From Shinella pollutisoli (GTDB taxonomy: Bacteria; Pseudomonadota; Alphaproteobacteria; Rhizobiales; Rhizobiaceae), in NCBI RefSeq assembly GCF_024609765.1, contig NZ_JANFDG010000028.1, forward strand, positions 1 through 64,000: DNA of 64,000 nucleotides, read 5' to 3'. Below, in pieces: positions 8,154 through 17,760 of this stretch. Below the pieces are notes generated by a model. It did not search any database. It was not told the DNA's origin and worked only from the letters and a program-made list of their open reading frames with translations. Each line of letters opens with the position of its first letter. The stretch's first letter is position 1. A program made the position numbers and the translations under genes.

Positions 8154-8962
8154 TGCGCGTCCTGTTGTGCGGGATTGGTTGCGGAGCGGGCCTTGAGGGC
8201 TTCGGTCGCGAGGATGACCAGCACCGTGAAGGTCAGCATGCAGCTGCCGAGGGCGAGGATGACCGGAAGCCTGTCGGGGAAGCGGAGCTCGCCCCAGATG
8301 TAGACCGGCAGGGTCGCGTCCGTGCCGGAGACGAAGAAGGCGAGGATGAACTCGTCCAGCGATATCGTGAAGCAGAGGAGCAGGCTGGAGACGATCGCCG
8401 GCCAGCAGATCGGCAGCGTCACCCGGAAGAAGGTCATCCACCAGTTGTCGCCGAGGTCGCTCGCGGCCAGGAACAGGTTGCGGTCGAAGCCGCGCAGCCG
8501 GGCGGCGAGCGTCAGGAAGGCGAAGGGGATGCACAGGAAGACATGGGCGATGGAGACGGTGACGAGCGACAGCGGCATGCCGAGCCCGTTGAAGAACAGC
8601 AGCATGAAGATGCCGAGGATGATGAAGGGGATCGCCACGGGTGCGGCGACCGTCATCGTCACGAAGGTCCTGCCGGGCGCATCGTAGATCGTCACGCCGA
8701 GCGCGCAGAACAGGCCGAGCGCGGTCGCGACAATGCTCGCCGCGATCCCGACGGCGACGCTGTTGGAGAGCGCCGACAGGAGCGCCGGGGTCTGGAAGAG
8801 CTGCTCGTACCAGCTCCAGGTGAAGCCCTTGAGGGGCAGCGCCACGTAGATGGAATCGTTGAACGAGAACAGCGGGATGAGCAGGATCGGGAAATAGAGC
8901 GCGGCGATGTAGAGGAAGGCATAGGGCTTGAGCAGGCGGGAGCCGGACGAACGGAGCATCAC
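8150..8962 (-). CDS. ABC transporter permease, PotC type
   Basis: A 270-residue inner-membrane subunit with about six transmembrane segments and the cytoplasmic coupling loop LAASDLGDNWWMTFFRVTLP, the EAA motif that docks on the ATPase. It resembles PotC in length and in having its first segment near the N terminus. Its start overlaps the upstream permease stop by 4 nt, and its stop overlaps the ATPase start, so the membrane part of the transporter is translationally coupled throughout. Confidence 0.9.
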   Translation of the reverse strand: MMLRSSGSRLLKPYAFLYIAALYFPILLIPLFSFNDSIYVALPLKGFTWSWYEQLFQTPALLSALSNSVAVGIAASIVATALGLFCALGVTIYDAPGRTFVTMTVAAPVAIPFIILGIFMLLFFNGLGMPLSLVTVSIAHVFLCIPFAFLTLAARLRGFDRNLFLAASDLGDNWWMTFFRVTLPICWPAIVSSLLLCFTISLDEFILAFFVSGTDATLPVYIWGELRFPDRLPVILALGSCMLTFTVLVILATEALKARSATNPAQQDAQ

Positions 8963-9834
8963 TTCACCTCCACCTTGTGGACGCCGAGGAGCCGCGACGC
9001 CGCAAAGACGATCAGGCCGATGGCGAGAAGCGACATCAGCGCGATGGCGCTGCCGAGCGGCCAGTTGTTGAGCTTGGTGAACATTGCGAAGATCAGGTTG
9101 CCGATCATGATGCCGCTGGTGCCGCCGACGAGCTGCGGCGTCACGTAGTCTCCGACCGTCGGGATGAAGATCAGGATGCCGGCCGAGAAGACGCCGGACA
9201 GCGTCAGCGGCCAGACGACCCGGCGGAAGGCCTGGAGCGGCGTGTCGCCGAGATCGGCCGCCGCCTGCAACAGCGAGCGGTCGATCCGCTCCATCGACAG
9301 GAAGATCGGCACGACCGCGAAGGGCGCCCAGGAATGCGTGAGCGTCAGCACCACTGCGAAGCTGTTGTGGAGCAGCGCCTCGACCGGGGCCGATATGAGG
9401 CCGAGCGTGCCGAGGCCCGTGTTCAGAATGCCGTTGTAGCCGAGGATCAGCTTCCAGGAGAAGACCCGGAGCAGATAGCTCATCCAGAACGGCAGGGTGA
9501 GGATGGTGATCCAGAGCAGCTTGCGCCGTTGGACCTTGAAGGACACGTAATAGGCGACCGGATAGGCCGCGAGCACCGTGATCACCGAGGCGCCGAGCGC
9601 GATCAGCAGCGACTTGCCCAGCAGGAACAGGAACATCGGCTCCCGGAAGAAGCGCTGGTAGTTCAGGGTGGTCGGGGTATGGTCCATGTCGAGATAGGTC
9701 TGCGTCCAGATGCTGTAGCAGACGAGGCTCGCAAACGCGAAGGCGACGATGCCCGACACGACGAGAACCGCGGGCGCCGTCAGGAGAAGACCCTGGCGCG
9801 AGCCGCTGGCCGCAAAGATGGTCCTAGTCGTCAA
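8959..9834 (-). CDS. ABC transporter permease, PotB type
   Basis: A 291-residue permease with about six membrane segments and the EAA coupling loop AAADLGDTPLQAFRRVVWPL. The likely start is a TTG at 9834, five nucleotides after AGGAGG; it lies inside the end of the amidase gene, overlapping by 11 nt. An ATG-initiated version from 9906 would add 24 residues of shadow sequence. The TTG start may set permease output relative to the amidase. It pairs with the PotC-like permease to form the translocation path. Confidence 0.88.
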   Translation of the reverse strand: MTTRTIFAASGSRQGLLLTAPAVLVVSGIVAFAFASLVCYSIWTQTYLDMDHTPTTLNYQRFFREPMFLFLLGKSLLIALGASVITVLAAYPVAYYVSFKVQRRKLLWITILTLPFWMSYLLRVFSWKLILGYNGILNTGLGTLGLISAPVEALLHNSFAVVLTLTHSWAPFAVVPIFLSMERIDRSLLQAAADLGDTPLQAFRRVVWPLTLSGVFSAGILIFIPTVGDYVTPQLVGGTSGIMIGNLIFAMFTKLNNWPLGSAIALMSLLAIGLIVFAASRLLGVHKVEVK

Positions 9835-11302
9835 GCTTGCCTCCTGCGGGCGGGAGCGTCCAGGGACCGAGGCGGCTGAGGCGCCCGGTCCATGCCGCGC
9901 TGTCATGGACGGTTGTCGCGATCGAAAGCGCCAGCCGCTCCCGGTGGCGGCCCGCGACGATCTGCAGGCCGGTCGGCAGGCCGTCGCGCCCGAGGCCCGA
10001 GGGCACGCTCACGGCGGGCAGCCGGCCGAACAGGTTGAACGGCAGCGTCATGTCGAAGAAGATGGCGCGTCCCCTGTCGTCGGTGCCGGAATAGTCGAAC
10101 TCGGTCCGGCCGACCGGCGTCGCGGTGCGCGGCATGGTCGGAAGCAGCAGCGCGTCGCAGGTCTCGTAAATCCGGGCGATCTTCCGCCAGCCGTCGCTCA
10201 GCACGATCTGCGTGTGGGCAAGCTCGGCGGCGGAAAGGCTGCGGGCGAGATCGAAGAACTGCAGCAGCGTCGGGTCGAGCTCCGCGGCATGGTCGCGCTC
10301 GAAACGGCCGTAGCATTCGTGGATGTTGACGGCGAACATCTTGTAGCCCGCGTCGTAGAGCTCGGGCGTGAGCGCGAGGTCGACCTCCGTCAGGAGCGCG
10401 CCTTGCCGTTCGAGATCGCGCGCCGTCGACAGCGCGTTCTCGGCGACGTCGTCCTCGACCGACTGGAAGCCCAGGTCCGGGGAGAAGCCGATGCGCAGCC
10501 CGCGGGGGTCCCCGGCCATCGGCAGGGCGAGGTCCGGGTCGGCGGGCAGGGAGAGGGGGTCGCGGTCGTCCGGTCCGCTCGTCGCGCACAGGAAGGCGAA
10601 GGCGTCCGCCGTGGTGCGGGCGATCGGGCCGTGATGGGCGAGCGGATCGTAGAGATTGGGCAGGATGCCGAAAGGGATGCGGCCCAATGCGGGCTTCAGG
10701 CCGACGACGCCGCAGAAGCTCGCCGGGATGCGGACCGATCCGCCCATGTCCGACCCTTCCGCGAGCGCGACGCAGCCGGTGGCGACGGCGACCGCCGAGC
10801 CGCCGGACGACCCGCCGCTCGTTCGGCCGGGGTTCCACGGGTTTCTCGTCACGCCGGTTAGCGGGCTGTCGGTGACGCTCGCATTGGCGAATTCGGACGT
10901 GGTCGTCTTGCCGACGACGACGGCGCCCGCAGTCTTCAACCGCTCGACGACGACGGCGTCCTCGGACGGCACGTGATCCCTGAACAGGCGGGAGCCGAAG
11001 GCGGTTCTAAGGCCCGCCGTCGGCGTGAGGTCCTTGATCGCCACCGGCACGCCGTCGAGGCCGCCGAGCGGGCGTCCCGCCCGCCAGCGCTCCGCCGACG
11101 CTTCCGCCGCCTTGCGCGCGCCCTCCGCGTCGACGAGGCAGAAGGCATTCAGGACCGGGTTGACGTCCTCGATGCGCGCGAGGCTCGCTTCGAGCACCTC
11201 GCAGGGCGAAAACAGGCCCCGGCCGTATCCCTCGACCTGCTCTGCAGCCGAGAGCCAGTTCAGGGGATACGACGGGCGGTCGTTCTTCTCGTTGCCGGAC
11301 AT
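9824..11302 (-). CDS. Amidase signature family hydrolase
   Basis: A 492-residue amidase signature enzyme. The catalytic Ser-cisSer-Lys triad is visible: lysine in PVAIKDLTP, the cis-serine and nucleophile in TSGGSSGGSAVAVA and GSDMGGSVRIPA. The family hydrolyses linear amides to acid plus ammonia or amine. No signal peptide is seen, so it acts in the cytoplasm. It sits between the binding protein and the permease genes of a polyamine-type importer and overlaps the permease, so its substrate is probably the imported compound or an early product of it. Confidence 0.92.
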   Translation of the reverse strand: MSGNEKNDRPSYPLNWLSAAEQVEGYGRGLFSPCEVLEASLARIEDVNPVLNAFCLVDAEGARKAAEASAERWRAGRPLGGLDGVPVAIKDLTPTAGLRTAFGSRLFRDHVPSEDAVVVERLKTAGAVVVGKTTTSEFANASVTDSPLTGVTRNPWNPGRTSGGSSGGSAVAVATGCVALAEGSDMGGSVRIPASFCGVVGLKPALGRIPFGILPNLYDPLAHHGPIARTTADAFAFLCATSGPDDRDPLSLPADPDLALPMAGDPRGLRIGFSPDLGFQSVEDDVAENALSTARDLERQGALLTEVDLALTPELYDAGYKMFAVNIHECYGRFERDHAAELDPTLLQFFDLARSLSAAELAHTQIVLSDGWRKIARIYETCDALLLPTMPRTATPVGRTEFDYSGTDDRGRAIFFDMTLPFNLFGRLPAVSVPSGLGRDGLPTGLQIVAGRHRERLALSIATTVHDSAAWTGRLSRLGPWTLPPAGGKLDD

Positions 11303-11356
11303 CGATACCGTTTCTCGTGATTGAGCTTGCCGGGTCCATGCCGGAGCACGGAAGCC

Positions 11357-12481
11357 TCAGAAGCCGGACTTCACCTCTTCCACCATCGTGGAATATTTCT
11401 CCCGCGTCGGCCCGTCTATCTCCTCGAAGAAGATACCCTTGGACAGGTTGCTGGTCGGCTCCTCGAGGCCGAGCTGCTGCTTCTTCTCCGCCGAGGCGAT
11501 CTCGAATGACTTGCGGTTGGTGTGGCCGTAGCCGATCTCCTCGATCAGGTACTTGCCGGCTTCCGGTGCGATCCAGGCATTCATGAAGTCGTAGACCTCG
11601 TCGTCGCTCGCCTTGCCCTGCGTGGTGCGGACCACGCCGTCGAGCCAGGTGAGAATCCCCTCCTTCGGCTGCAGATAGGCGACCGGAACGCCCTGCTTCT
11701 TGAGCGAGTTGACAGAAGTGTTCCAGCCGACCGCGGCCACCAGCTCGCCGGAGGCGAGGCCCTGCTCCATGTCGGTCAGGCTCGACCAGTAGTAGCGCAG
11801 GTTACCGTGCTGCGCGCGCAGCACTTCCTTTGTCGCGGCGATCTGCTCGTCCGTCATCGAGAAGATCTCCGATTGCGGCACGCCGGCGCGCAATGCGGCC
11901 GGCAGCACGAGCTCCTCCAGGATGGTGCCCGCGGCGACGCGGCCCTGGTACTTGGGATTGGCGAGCAGCGCCCAGCTCGGATCGGCGATGTCGGCCTCGT
12001 CGACGAGGTCGGTGCGGTAGATGATCGAGGCATTGCCCCAGCAGGTGGGGCAGACGAAGGTCTCGCTCCCGTCCGTGATGCCCTTCACCGCCTTGACCTC
12101 GTCGAAGATGTCGGCCCAGTGCGACAGCTTGCCCGTGTCGATCGGACGGATTAGCTCGGCGTCGCGCCAGCGGCGGATCGACGACGTGTTGGGATGGGCG
12201 GTGTCGGCGGGAAAGCCGCCGCGCAGCTTCTGGAACGCGTCCTCGTCGTCGGACATGTAGGAGACCTTGGGAATGTCGCCGTACTTGTCCGCATAGGCGG
12301 GGAAGAGACCCTTGACGTGGTAGTTGGTGTAGGTCATCGCCGTCATGGTCGGCGCGGCGAAGGCCGCCCTGCCGAGGACCGGCATGCTGACGGCGGCCAG
12401 GCCGAGGGCCGCGAGCTTTTTGTTGAATTCGCGGCGCGAGGGATCGAAATTCGTTCGCGAGAAGGGCATCCACCGTTGCAT
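11357..12481 (-). CDS. ABC transporter substrate-binding protein, PotD type, Tat-exported
   Basis: A 374-residue periplasmic binding protein. The N terminus has a textbook twin-arginine signal (SRREFNKKLAALGLAAVSM, then AAFA as the likely cleavage region), so it is exported folded. The mature part has the spermidine/putrescine-binding fold pattern (YTNYHVKGLFPAYADKYG; SGELVAAVGWNTSVN). The start at 12481 is chosen because GGAGAGAG precedes it and the Tat motif falls at the usual distance. It is the first gene of the minus-strand operon; a 17-bp motif shared with the XRE-cupin locus lies 320 bp upstream. Confidence 0.9.
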   Translation of the reverse strand: MQRWMPFSRTNFDPSRREFNKKLAALGLAAVSMPVLGRAAFAAPTMTAMTYTNYHVKGLFPAYADKYGDIPKVSYMSDDEDAFQKLRGGFPADTAHPNTSSIRRWRDAELIRPIDTGKLSHWADIFDEVKAVKGITDGSETFVCPTCWGNASIIYRTDLVDEADIADPSWALLANPKYQGRVAAGTILEELVLPAALRAGVPQSEIFSMTDEQIAATKEVLRAQHGNLRYYWSSLTDMEQGLASGELVAAVGWNTSVNSLKKQGVPVAYLQPKEGILTWLDGVVRTTQGKASDDEVYDFMNAWIAPEAGKYLIEEIGYGHTNRKSFEIASAEKKQQLGLEEPTSNLSKGIFFEEIDGPTREKYSTMVEEVKSGF

Positions 12482-12800
12482 AGTTCTCTCTCCCCGGAGA
12501 TTGAGTGTAAGAAGATGCTTACGGAAGGGTATCCTTCCGGAAAGCCAGGCAATCCACGGATAAGCGGAAGCACGTGTCGTGCCTTGCTGCAGCACGGCTG
12601 CCGGCGAGGCTGTTCCTCTTCGTTCCCACCTTATTCGTTGGGCTCACTGTGATGCACGCCGGCCGCCTCAGGCAAGCGGTGGGACGGTCCGTGGTGAGTA
12701 TATTGACCGACCCGGAGGAACGAGGCGGAAGAGGCATCTTGATTCTTATACGGAAGCGTTGCCTCCCTCCCGCGAAATGCGCCGCTCCGCGCCGCGGGAA

Positions 12801-12817
12801 GGTGAGAAAACTAAACA
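12801..12817 (+). promoter_or_regulatory. Candidate operator of the XRE-cupin regulator (copy 2)
   Basis: GGTGAGAAAACTAAACA matches copy 1 at 5466-5482 in 15 of 17 bases. It is in the 573-bp gap (12482-13054) between the ABC operon and arcD, which holds no supported gene. Besides this motif and the FNR-type box at 12982-12995 I see nothing else clear in the gap. Confidence 0.4.
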
Positions 12818-12981
12818 CCGGAACATGCCGTGCACGCGGCGCCTCCGCCTGTGGCAGCCGCCTCGGACGGCTGCGGCTTTCTGTCCCGAGGCCTGCCGTC
12901 GACCTGCGGACCGGCCCGCATCGCAGGTGATCTTCGCGGGAAGACGGCTGCCGATCATGCACGGATTGTCGCACCGGGGAT

Positions 12982-12995
12982 TTGACGCTGGTCAA
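12982..12995 (+). promoter_or_regulatory. FNR/FixK-type box upstream of arcD
   Basis: TTGACGCTGGTCAA is a perfect palindrome of the TTGAY-N4-RTCAA anaerobox type recognised by FnrN/FixK proteins of rhizobia. Its centre is 66 bp before the arcD ATG, which fits an activator site near -41 of a start about 25 bp upstream of the gene. This would switch on arginine deiminase under low oxygen, as known for arc operons elsewhere. Confidence 0.75.
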
Positions 12996-13054
12996 AGCAA
13001 TGCACGCGGATCGGGCGCATTCTTACCGAATTGCTGAACTCCGGGAGACTAGCC

Positions 13055-14521
13055 ATGACTGCCGCAGATGTTCCTTCCGCATCCCCGACATCCGTTTCGA
13101 CAAGAGAGACCAAGCTGCGGCTGGGCGCGCTGACGGCGCTCGTCATCGGCTCCATGGTCGGCTCCGGCGTCTTCAGCCTGCCGCAGAATATGGCGGCCGG
13201 GGCCGGGCCGCTCGCCATCATGATCGGCTGGGCCATCACGGCGGTCGGCATGCTGGCGCTGGTCTTCGTCTACCAGTCGCTGGCGACCCGCAAGCCGGCG
13301 CTCGATGCCGGCCCCTACGCCTATGCCAAGGCGGGCTTCGGGCCGTTCATCGGCTTCAACAGCGCATGGGGCTACTGGATCAGCGCCTGGGTCGGCAACG
13401 TCTCCTATGCGGTGGTCGTCTTCAGCGCGCTCTCCTACTTCTTCCCGGCCTTCGGCGACGGGAACACCTGGCAGGCGGTGCTCGGCGCGTCCGTCCTCCT
13501 CTGGGTGATCCATTTCCTCATCATGGCCGGCGTGCGCCAGGCGGCGATCGTCAACATGATCGTCACCGTCGCCAAGATCGCGCCCATCGTGCTGTTCATC
13601 GGCATCGTCGCCGTCGCCTTCAAGGTGGACGTCTTCAACGCCGATTTCACCGGCCTCGGCAATGCCGACCTCGGCTCGATCATGAACCAGGTGAGGAGCA
13701 CCATGCTGGTGACCCTGTGGGTGTTCATCGGCATCGAGGGCGCGAGCGTCTTCTCGGCGCGTGCCGAGCGGCGCAAGGACATCGCCACGGCCACCGTGCT
13801 CGGCTTCCTGACCTGCCTCGCGCTCTATGCGCTGGTCTCGCTGCTGTCGGTGGGCATCCTCAGCCAGCCCGAGCTCGCAGCGCTCAAGAACCCGTCCATG
13901 GCGGGCGTGCTCGAGGCGGTCGTCGGCCCCTGGGGCGCCGTGCTCATCAACCTGGCGCTCGTCGTCTCGGTCATCGGCGCCTTCCTGAGCTGGACGCTGC
14001 TTGCGGCGGAGGTTCCGCATGTCGCCGGCCGCGACGGCACTATGCCGAGGTTCTTCGGCCATGAGAACGAGCGCGGCGTGCCTTCCACCTCGCTTCTCAT
14101 CACCAATCTCCTGGTGCAGGGCTTCCTCGTCATCACGCTGTTTGCGCAGAGCACCTACCAGGCGCTGTTCTACATCGCGTCTGCCGCCATCCTGGTGCCC
14201 TACATCTTCTCCGGCGCCTACGCGGCGAAGCTCGCGATCACCGGCGAAAGCTACGGTGCCGGCGAGAGCCGCAACGGCCCCATGCTGATCGGCCTCCTGG
14301 CGACGGTCTACGGCCTCTGGCTCGTCTATGCCGCCGGCCTCTCCTATCTCTTCATGTGTGCCATTCTCTATGCGCCCGGCATCGTCTTCTTCGTCTGGGC
14401 GCGGCGGGAGAACGGCGAGCGCGTCTTCCACCCGGTGGAGGCGGTCCTCGCCGCCGCCCTGGTCGCGGTGGGCCTCTACGCCGCCTACGCGATGTGGACC
14501 GGCGCCGTCAGCGCCCTTTGA
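13055..14521 (+). CDS. arcD: Arginine/ornithine antiporter
   Basis: A 488-residue APC-superfamily antiporter with about 12-13 membrane segments. The family entry LTALVIGSMVGSGVFSLPQN with its glycine-rich helix and the IGIEGASVFSARAERRKD loop are typical of ArcD/LysP-type basic amino-acid exchangers. It exchanges external arginine for internal ornithine, feeding the deiminase pathway encoded immediately downstream. The ATG at 13055 follows GGGAGA; an in-frame TTG at 13031 is a weaker alternative. It is first in the arcDABC operon behind an FNR-type box. Confidence 0.93.
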   Translation: MTAADVPSASPTSVSTRETKLRLGALTALVIGSMVGSGVFSLPQNMAAGAGPLAIMIGWAITAVGMLALVFVYQSLATRKPALDAGPYAYAKAGFGPFIGFNSAWGYWISAWVGNVSYAVVVFSALSYFFPAFGDGNTWQAVLGASVLLWVIHFLIMAGVRQAAIVNMIVTVAKIAPIVLFIGIVAVAFKVDVFNADFTGLGNADLGSIMNQVRSTMLVTLWVFIGIEGASVFSARAERRKDIATATVLGFLTCLALYALVSLLSVGILSQPELAALKNPSMAGVLEAVVGPWGAVLINLALVVSVIGAFLSWTLLAAEVPHVAGRDGTMPRFFGHENERGVPSTSLLITNLLVQGFLVITLFAQSTYQALFYIASAAILVPYIFSGAYAAKLAITGESYGAGESRNGPMLIGLLATVYGLWLVYAAGLSYLFMCAILYAPGIVFFVWARRENGERVFHPVEAVLAAALVAVGLYAAYAMWTGAVSAL

Positions 14522-14545
14522 ACCTGTCCGTCGAAAGGAACCGTC

Positions 14546-15763
14546 ATGGCTGCTCTTGGCGCCCATTCCGAAGTCGGCCGGCTGCGCGAGGTGATCGTGC
14601 ACCGGCCCGATCTCAGCCTCCGCCGCCTCACGCCCGACAACTGCAAGGCGCTTTTGTTCGACGACGTGCTGTGGGTCAAGCGCGCCCGGCAGGAGCACGA
14701 CGTCTTCGTCGATGCGCTGCGCGAGCGGGGCGTCACGGTGCATCTCTTCGGCGAGCTGCTGGCCGAGACCATGGCCCTGCCGGAGGGCCGCGACTGGCTG
14801 CTCGACCGGCGCGTCGACGCCTCTGTCGTCGGCTACGACATGGTGGACGAGCTGCGCGGCTGGCTGGACGAGATGCCGGCCGACCAGCTCGCCTTGCTGC
14901 TGGTGGGCGGCATCGCCCGCGCCGAGCTGCCCTTCCAGCCGGCCGGGCTGACCGGCCGGACGCTGCTGCCGCAGGACTTCGTGCTGCCGCCGCTGCCGAA
15001 CCAGCTCTTCATGCGCGACAGCTCCTGCTGGATCTATCGCTCGGTCTCCGTCAACGCCATGTTCTGGCCGGCGCGCAAGCCGGAGGCGGCGAATGTGGAG
15101 GCCGTCTACCGCTTCCATCCGCGCTTCCGCGACGCCGGCCTGCCCTTCGTCTCGCCCGACACTCCCGGTCCCGGCGTCAGCCTGGAGGGCGGTGACGTGA
15201 TGCCGGTCGGCGGCGGCGTCGTCCTGGTCGGCATGGGCGAGCGCACGACGCCGCAGGCGGTCGGCGGGCTGGCGCGCAGCCTGTTTGCGGCCGGCGCGGC
15301 GACCCATGTCGTCGCCGCCCTGATGCCGCGCGACCGGTCCTTCATGCATCTCGACACCGTCTTCACCTTCTGCGACCGGGATCTCGCGACCATGTACCCG
15401 CCGGTAGTGGAGCGGCTGCGCACCTTCTCGCTGCGGCCGGGCGAGGGCGAGGCGGCCGTCGACGTGGTCGAGGAGACAAGGCCCTTCGTCGAGGTGGTGA
15501 AGGAGGCGATGGGGCTTTCGACGCTGCGCATCGTCTCCACCGGCGGCGACAGTTACGAGTCGGAGCGCGAGCAATGGGACGACGGCAACAACGTCGTCGC
15601 CGTCGAACCGGGCGTGGTTATCGGCTATGATCGCAACGTCTATACCAACACCCTGCTGCGCCGGGCCGGCATCGAGGTCATCACCGTGGAGGGTGCCGAG
15701 CTCAGCCGCGGCCGCGGCGGCGGCCATTGCATGACCTGCCCGATCGCGCGCGATCCGGTCTGA
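14546..15763 (+). CDS. arcA: Arginine deiminase
   Basis: A 405-residue arginine deiminase, cytoplasmic, converting arginine to citrulline and ammonia. The guanidino-modifying enzyme blocks are complete: [33 protein letters not shown] and the C-terminal [14 protein letters not shown] with the nucleophile Cys395. Length fits the family (about 400-420). It starts 24 bp after arcD with AAAGGAA upstream and is followed 16 bp later by arcB. Confidence 0.96.
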   Translation: MAALGAHSEVGRLREVIVHRPDLSLRRLTPDNCKALLFDDVLWVKRARQEHDVFVDALRERGVTVHLFGELLAETMALPEGRDWLLDRRVDASVVGYDMVDELRGWLDEMPADQLALLLVGGIARAELPFQPAGLTGRTLLPQDFVLPPLPNQLFMRDSSCWIYRSVSVNAMFWPARKPEAANVEAVYRFHPRFRDAGLPFVSPDTPGPGVSLEGGDVMPVGGGVVLVGMGERTTPQAVGGLARSLFAAGAATHVVAALMPRDRSFMHLDTVFTFCDRDLATMYPPVVERLRTFSLRPGEGEAAVDVVEETRPFVEVVKEAMGLSTLRIVSTGGDSYESEREQWDDGNNVVAVEPGVVIGYDRNVYTNTLLRRAGIEVITVEGAELSRGRGGGHCMTCPIARDPV

Positions 15764-15779
15764 TCCAGGAGGAAAGGAC

Positions 15780-16781
15780 ATGCCCGTCAACCTGCATGGC
15801 CGCAACGTTCTGACGCTGGACGATTTCTCCGGTGCGGAGATCCGCTACCTGCTGCGCCTTGCCGCCGATCTCAAGGCGGCGAAGCAGGCCGGCACGGAGG
15901 TGCCGCATCTTTCCCGCAAGAACATCGCCCTGATCTTCGAGAAGGATTCCACCCGCACCCGCTCAGGCTTCGAGGTCGCCGCCTACGATCAGGGCGCGCA
16001 CGTCACCTATATCGGTCCTTCCGGCAGCCATATCGGCCACAAGGAATCCATGAAGGACACGGCGCGCGTGCTCGGGCGGATGTACGATGCCATCGAATAC
16101 AGGGGCTTCAGCCAGCATCAGGCGGATGTGCTGGCCGCCCATGCCGGCGTGCCGGTCTATAACGGGCTCACCGACGAAGCGCATCCCACCCAGGTCCTGG
16201 CCGACTTCATGACGATGCGCGAGTTCACCCACAAGCATCTGTCGGACGTGACGCTCGCCTTCGTCGGCGAGGGCCGGGACAACGTGGCGAAGTCGCTTGC
16301 GGTCGGTGCCGCCAAGGTCGGCATGGACATGCGCATCGCCTCGCCCCGATCGCTCTGGCCGGACGAGGCGTTCTGCGACCATGTCCGCACGATGGCCGAG
16401 GCGAGCGGGGGCAGCTTCCGGGTGGACGAGGACGTGAAGGCCTGCGTGCTGGAGGCGGACTTCATCTACACCGACGTATGGCTTTCGATGGGCGAGAACG
16501 AAAGCGCCTGGGGCGAGCGCATAGAGCTGCTGACGCCCTATCGCGTGACCCGCGAGCTCATGGCGGCCACGGAAAATCCCCACACCAAGTTCATGCATTG
16601 CCTGCCGGCCTTCCACGACACGGAAACCGAGGTCGGAGAGGACATAGCGCGCAACTACGGCATCGATTGCATGGAGGTCACGGACGAGGTCTTCGAATCC
16701 GCCGCGTCGGTCGTGTTCGACCAGGCGGAGAACCGCATGCACACGATCAAGGCGATCCTCCTCGCCACCATCGGCACCTGA
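15780..16781 (+). CDS. arcB: Ornithine carbamoyltransferase, catabolic
   Basis: A 333-residue ornithine transcarbamylase. The carbamoyl-phosphate site STRTR is at residues 57-61 and the ornithine-site block [10 protein letters not shown] lies near residue 273. The length and the position between arcA and arcC identify the catabolic enzyme, which runs citrulline phosphorolysis to ornithine and carbamoyl phosphate. The biosynthetic ArgF of this group is normally shorter (about 305) and lies with argD. AGGAGGAAAG precedes the ATG. Confidence 0.95.
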   Translation: MPVNLHGRNVLTLDDFSGAEIRYLLRLAADLKAAKQAGTEVPHLSRKNIALIFEKDSTRTRSGFEVAAYDQGAHVTYIGPSGSHIGHKESMKDTARVLGRMYDAIEYRGFSQHQADVLAAHAGVPVYNGLTDEAHPTQVLADFMTMREFTHKHLSDVTLAFVGEGRDNVAKSLAVGAAKVGMDMRIASPRSLWPDEAFCDHVRTMAEASGGSFRVDEDVKACVLEADFIYTDVWLSMGENESAWGERIELLTPYRVTRELMAATENPHTKFMHCLPAFHDTETEVGEDIARNYGIDCMEVTDEVFESAASVVFDQAENRMHTIKAILLATIGT

Positions 16782-16782
16782 G

Positions 16783-17682
16783 ATGAGGATCGTCGTCGCT
16801 CTCGGCGGCAATGCCCTCCTGCGGCGGGGCGAGCCGATGACGGCCGAGAACCAGCGCGCCAACATCCGGCGGGCGGCGGCCGTGCTCGCCGCGCTCGTCG
16901 CCGCCGGCCATTCGCTGGTCATCACCCACGGTAACGGGCCGCAGGTGGGCCTGCTCGCCCTCCAGGCGGCCGCCACCCCGGATGCGCCGTTCCCGCTCGA
17001 CGTGCTCGATGCCGAAAGCGCCGGCATGATCGGCTATGTCCTCCGGCAGGAGCTCGGCAATGCCATAAGGGACAGGCTCTTCGCCGTGCTCCTGACGCAG
17101 GTGCGGGTCGATCCGCGCGACCCCGCCTTCGCCGCGCCGACCAAGCCCATCGGCCCCGTCTATGACGAAGCCGCAGCCCGCCGGCTGGCGGCGGAACGGG
17201 GCTGGCAGATCGCGCCGGACAACGACAAGTGGCGCCGCGTCGTCGCCTCGCCGAGGCCGGTGGAGATCCTCGAGGCGGAGGTGCTCGCCTTCCTCGTCGA
17301 GCGCGGCGTCATCGTCATCTGCGCCGGCGGCGGCGGCATCCCGGTGGTGGAGCTGGAGGACGGCAGCCTCGCCGGCATCGAGGCGGTCATCGACAAGGAT
17401 TTCGCCTCCTCGCTCCTGGCGCGGCAGCTCGGCGCGGACCTTCTCCTGATGCTGACCGACGTCGATGCGGTCTATGCCGGCTGGGGCACGCCCCGGGCCC
17501 GCCCGCTCGGGCATGTGAACGCATCGGAGCTTGCGCCGGACGATTTTCCCGCCGGCTCCATGCGCCCGAAGGTCGAGGCGGCGATCGAGCTCGCCCGCAC
17601 GGGCAGGGCGGCGGCGATCGGACGGCTCGAGGATGCGGCGGACATCGTCGCCGGAACGCGCGGAACGTGGGTGGAGGCGTGA
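16783..17682 (+). CDS. arcC: Carbamate kinase
   Basis: A 299-residue carbamate kinase of the amino-acid-kinase fold, making ATP from carbamoyl phosphate and ADP: the energy-yielding step of the pathway. Seen are the N-terminal [31 protein letters not shown], the [12 protein letters not shown] loop, and [10 protein letters not shown]. The start is one base past the arcB stop (TGAGATG), so the two are coupled. It completes the arcDABC set; the universal stress protein gene follows after 78 bp. Confidence 0.95.
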   Translation: MRIVVALGGNALLRRGEPMTAENQRANIRRAAAVLAALVAAGHSLVITHGNGPQVGLLALQAAATPDAPFPLDVLDAESAGMIGYVLRQELGNAIRDRLFAVLLTQVRVDPRDPAFAAPTKPIGPVYDEAAARRLAAERGWQIAPDNDKWRRVVASPRPVEILEAEVLAFLVERGVIVICAGGGGIPVVELEDGSLAGIEAVIDKDFASSLLARQLGADLLLMLTDVDAVYAGWGTPRARPLGHVNASELAPDDFPAGSMRPKVEAAIELARTGRAAAIGRLEDAADIVAGTRGTWVEA

Positions 17683-17760
17683 AGGCCGCAGGGACCTTCG
17701 CTTGACCGGCATGGGATGCCTGTCGTTTGACGAATGCGAATAGAACGGAGAAACGGTGAA

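Noticed and set aside
13049-15805. 918-codon minus-strand open frame
   Set aside because: Shadow of arcD and arcA: Arg/Asp/Gly/His-rich, no domain, and opposite to strongly conserved genes.
17702-17715. TTGACCGGCATGGG as a third FNR-type box before usp
   Set aside because: Only the left half matches; the right half ATGGG does not fit RTCAA.
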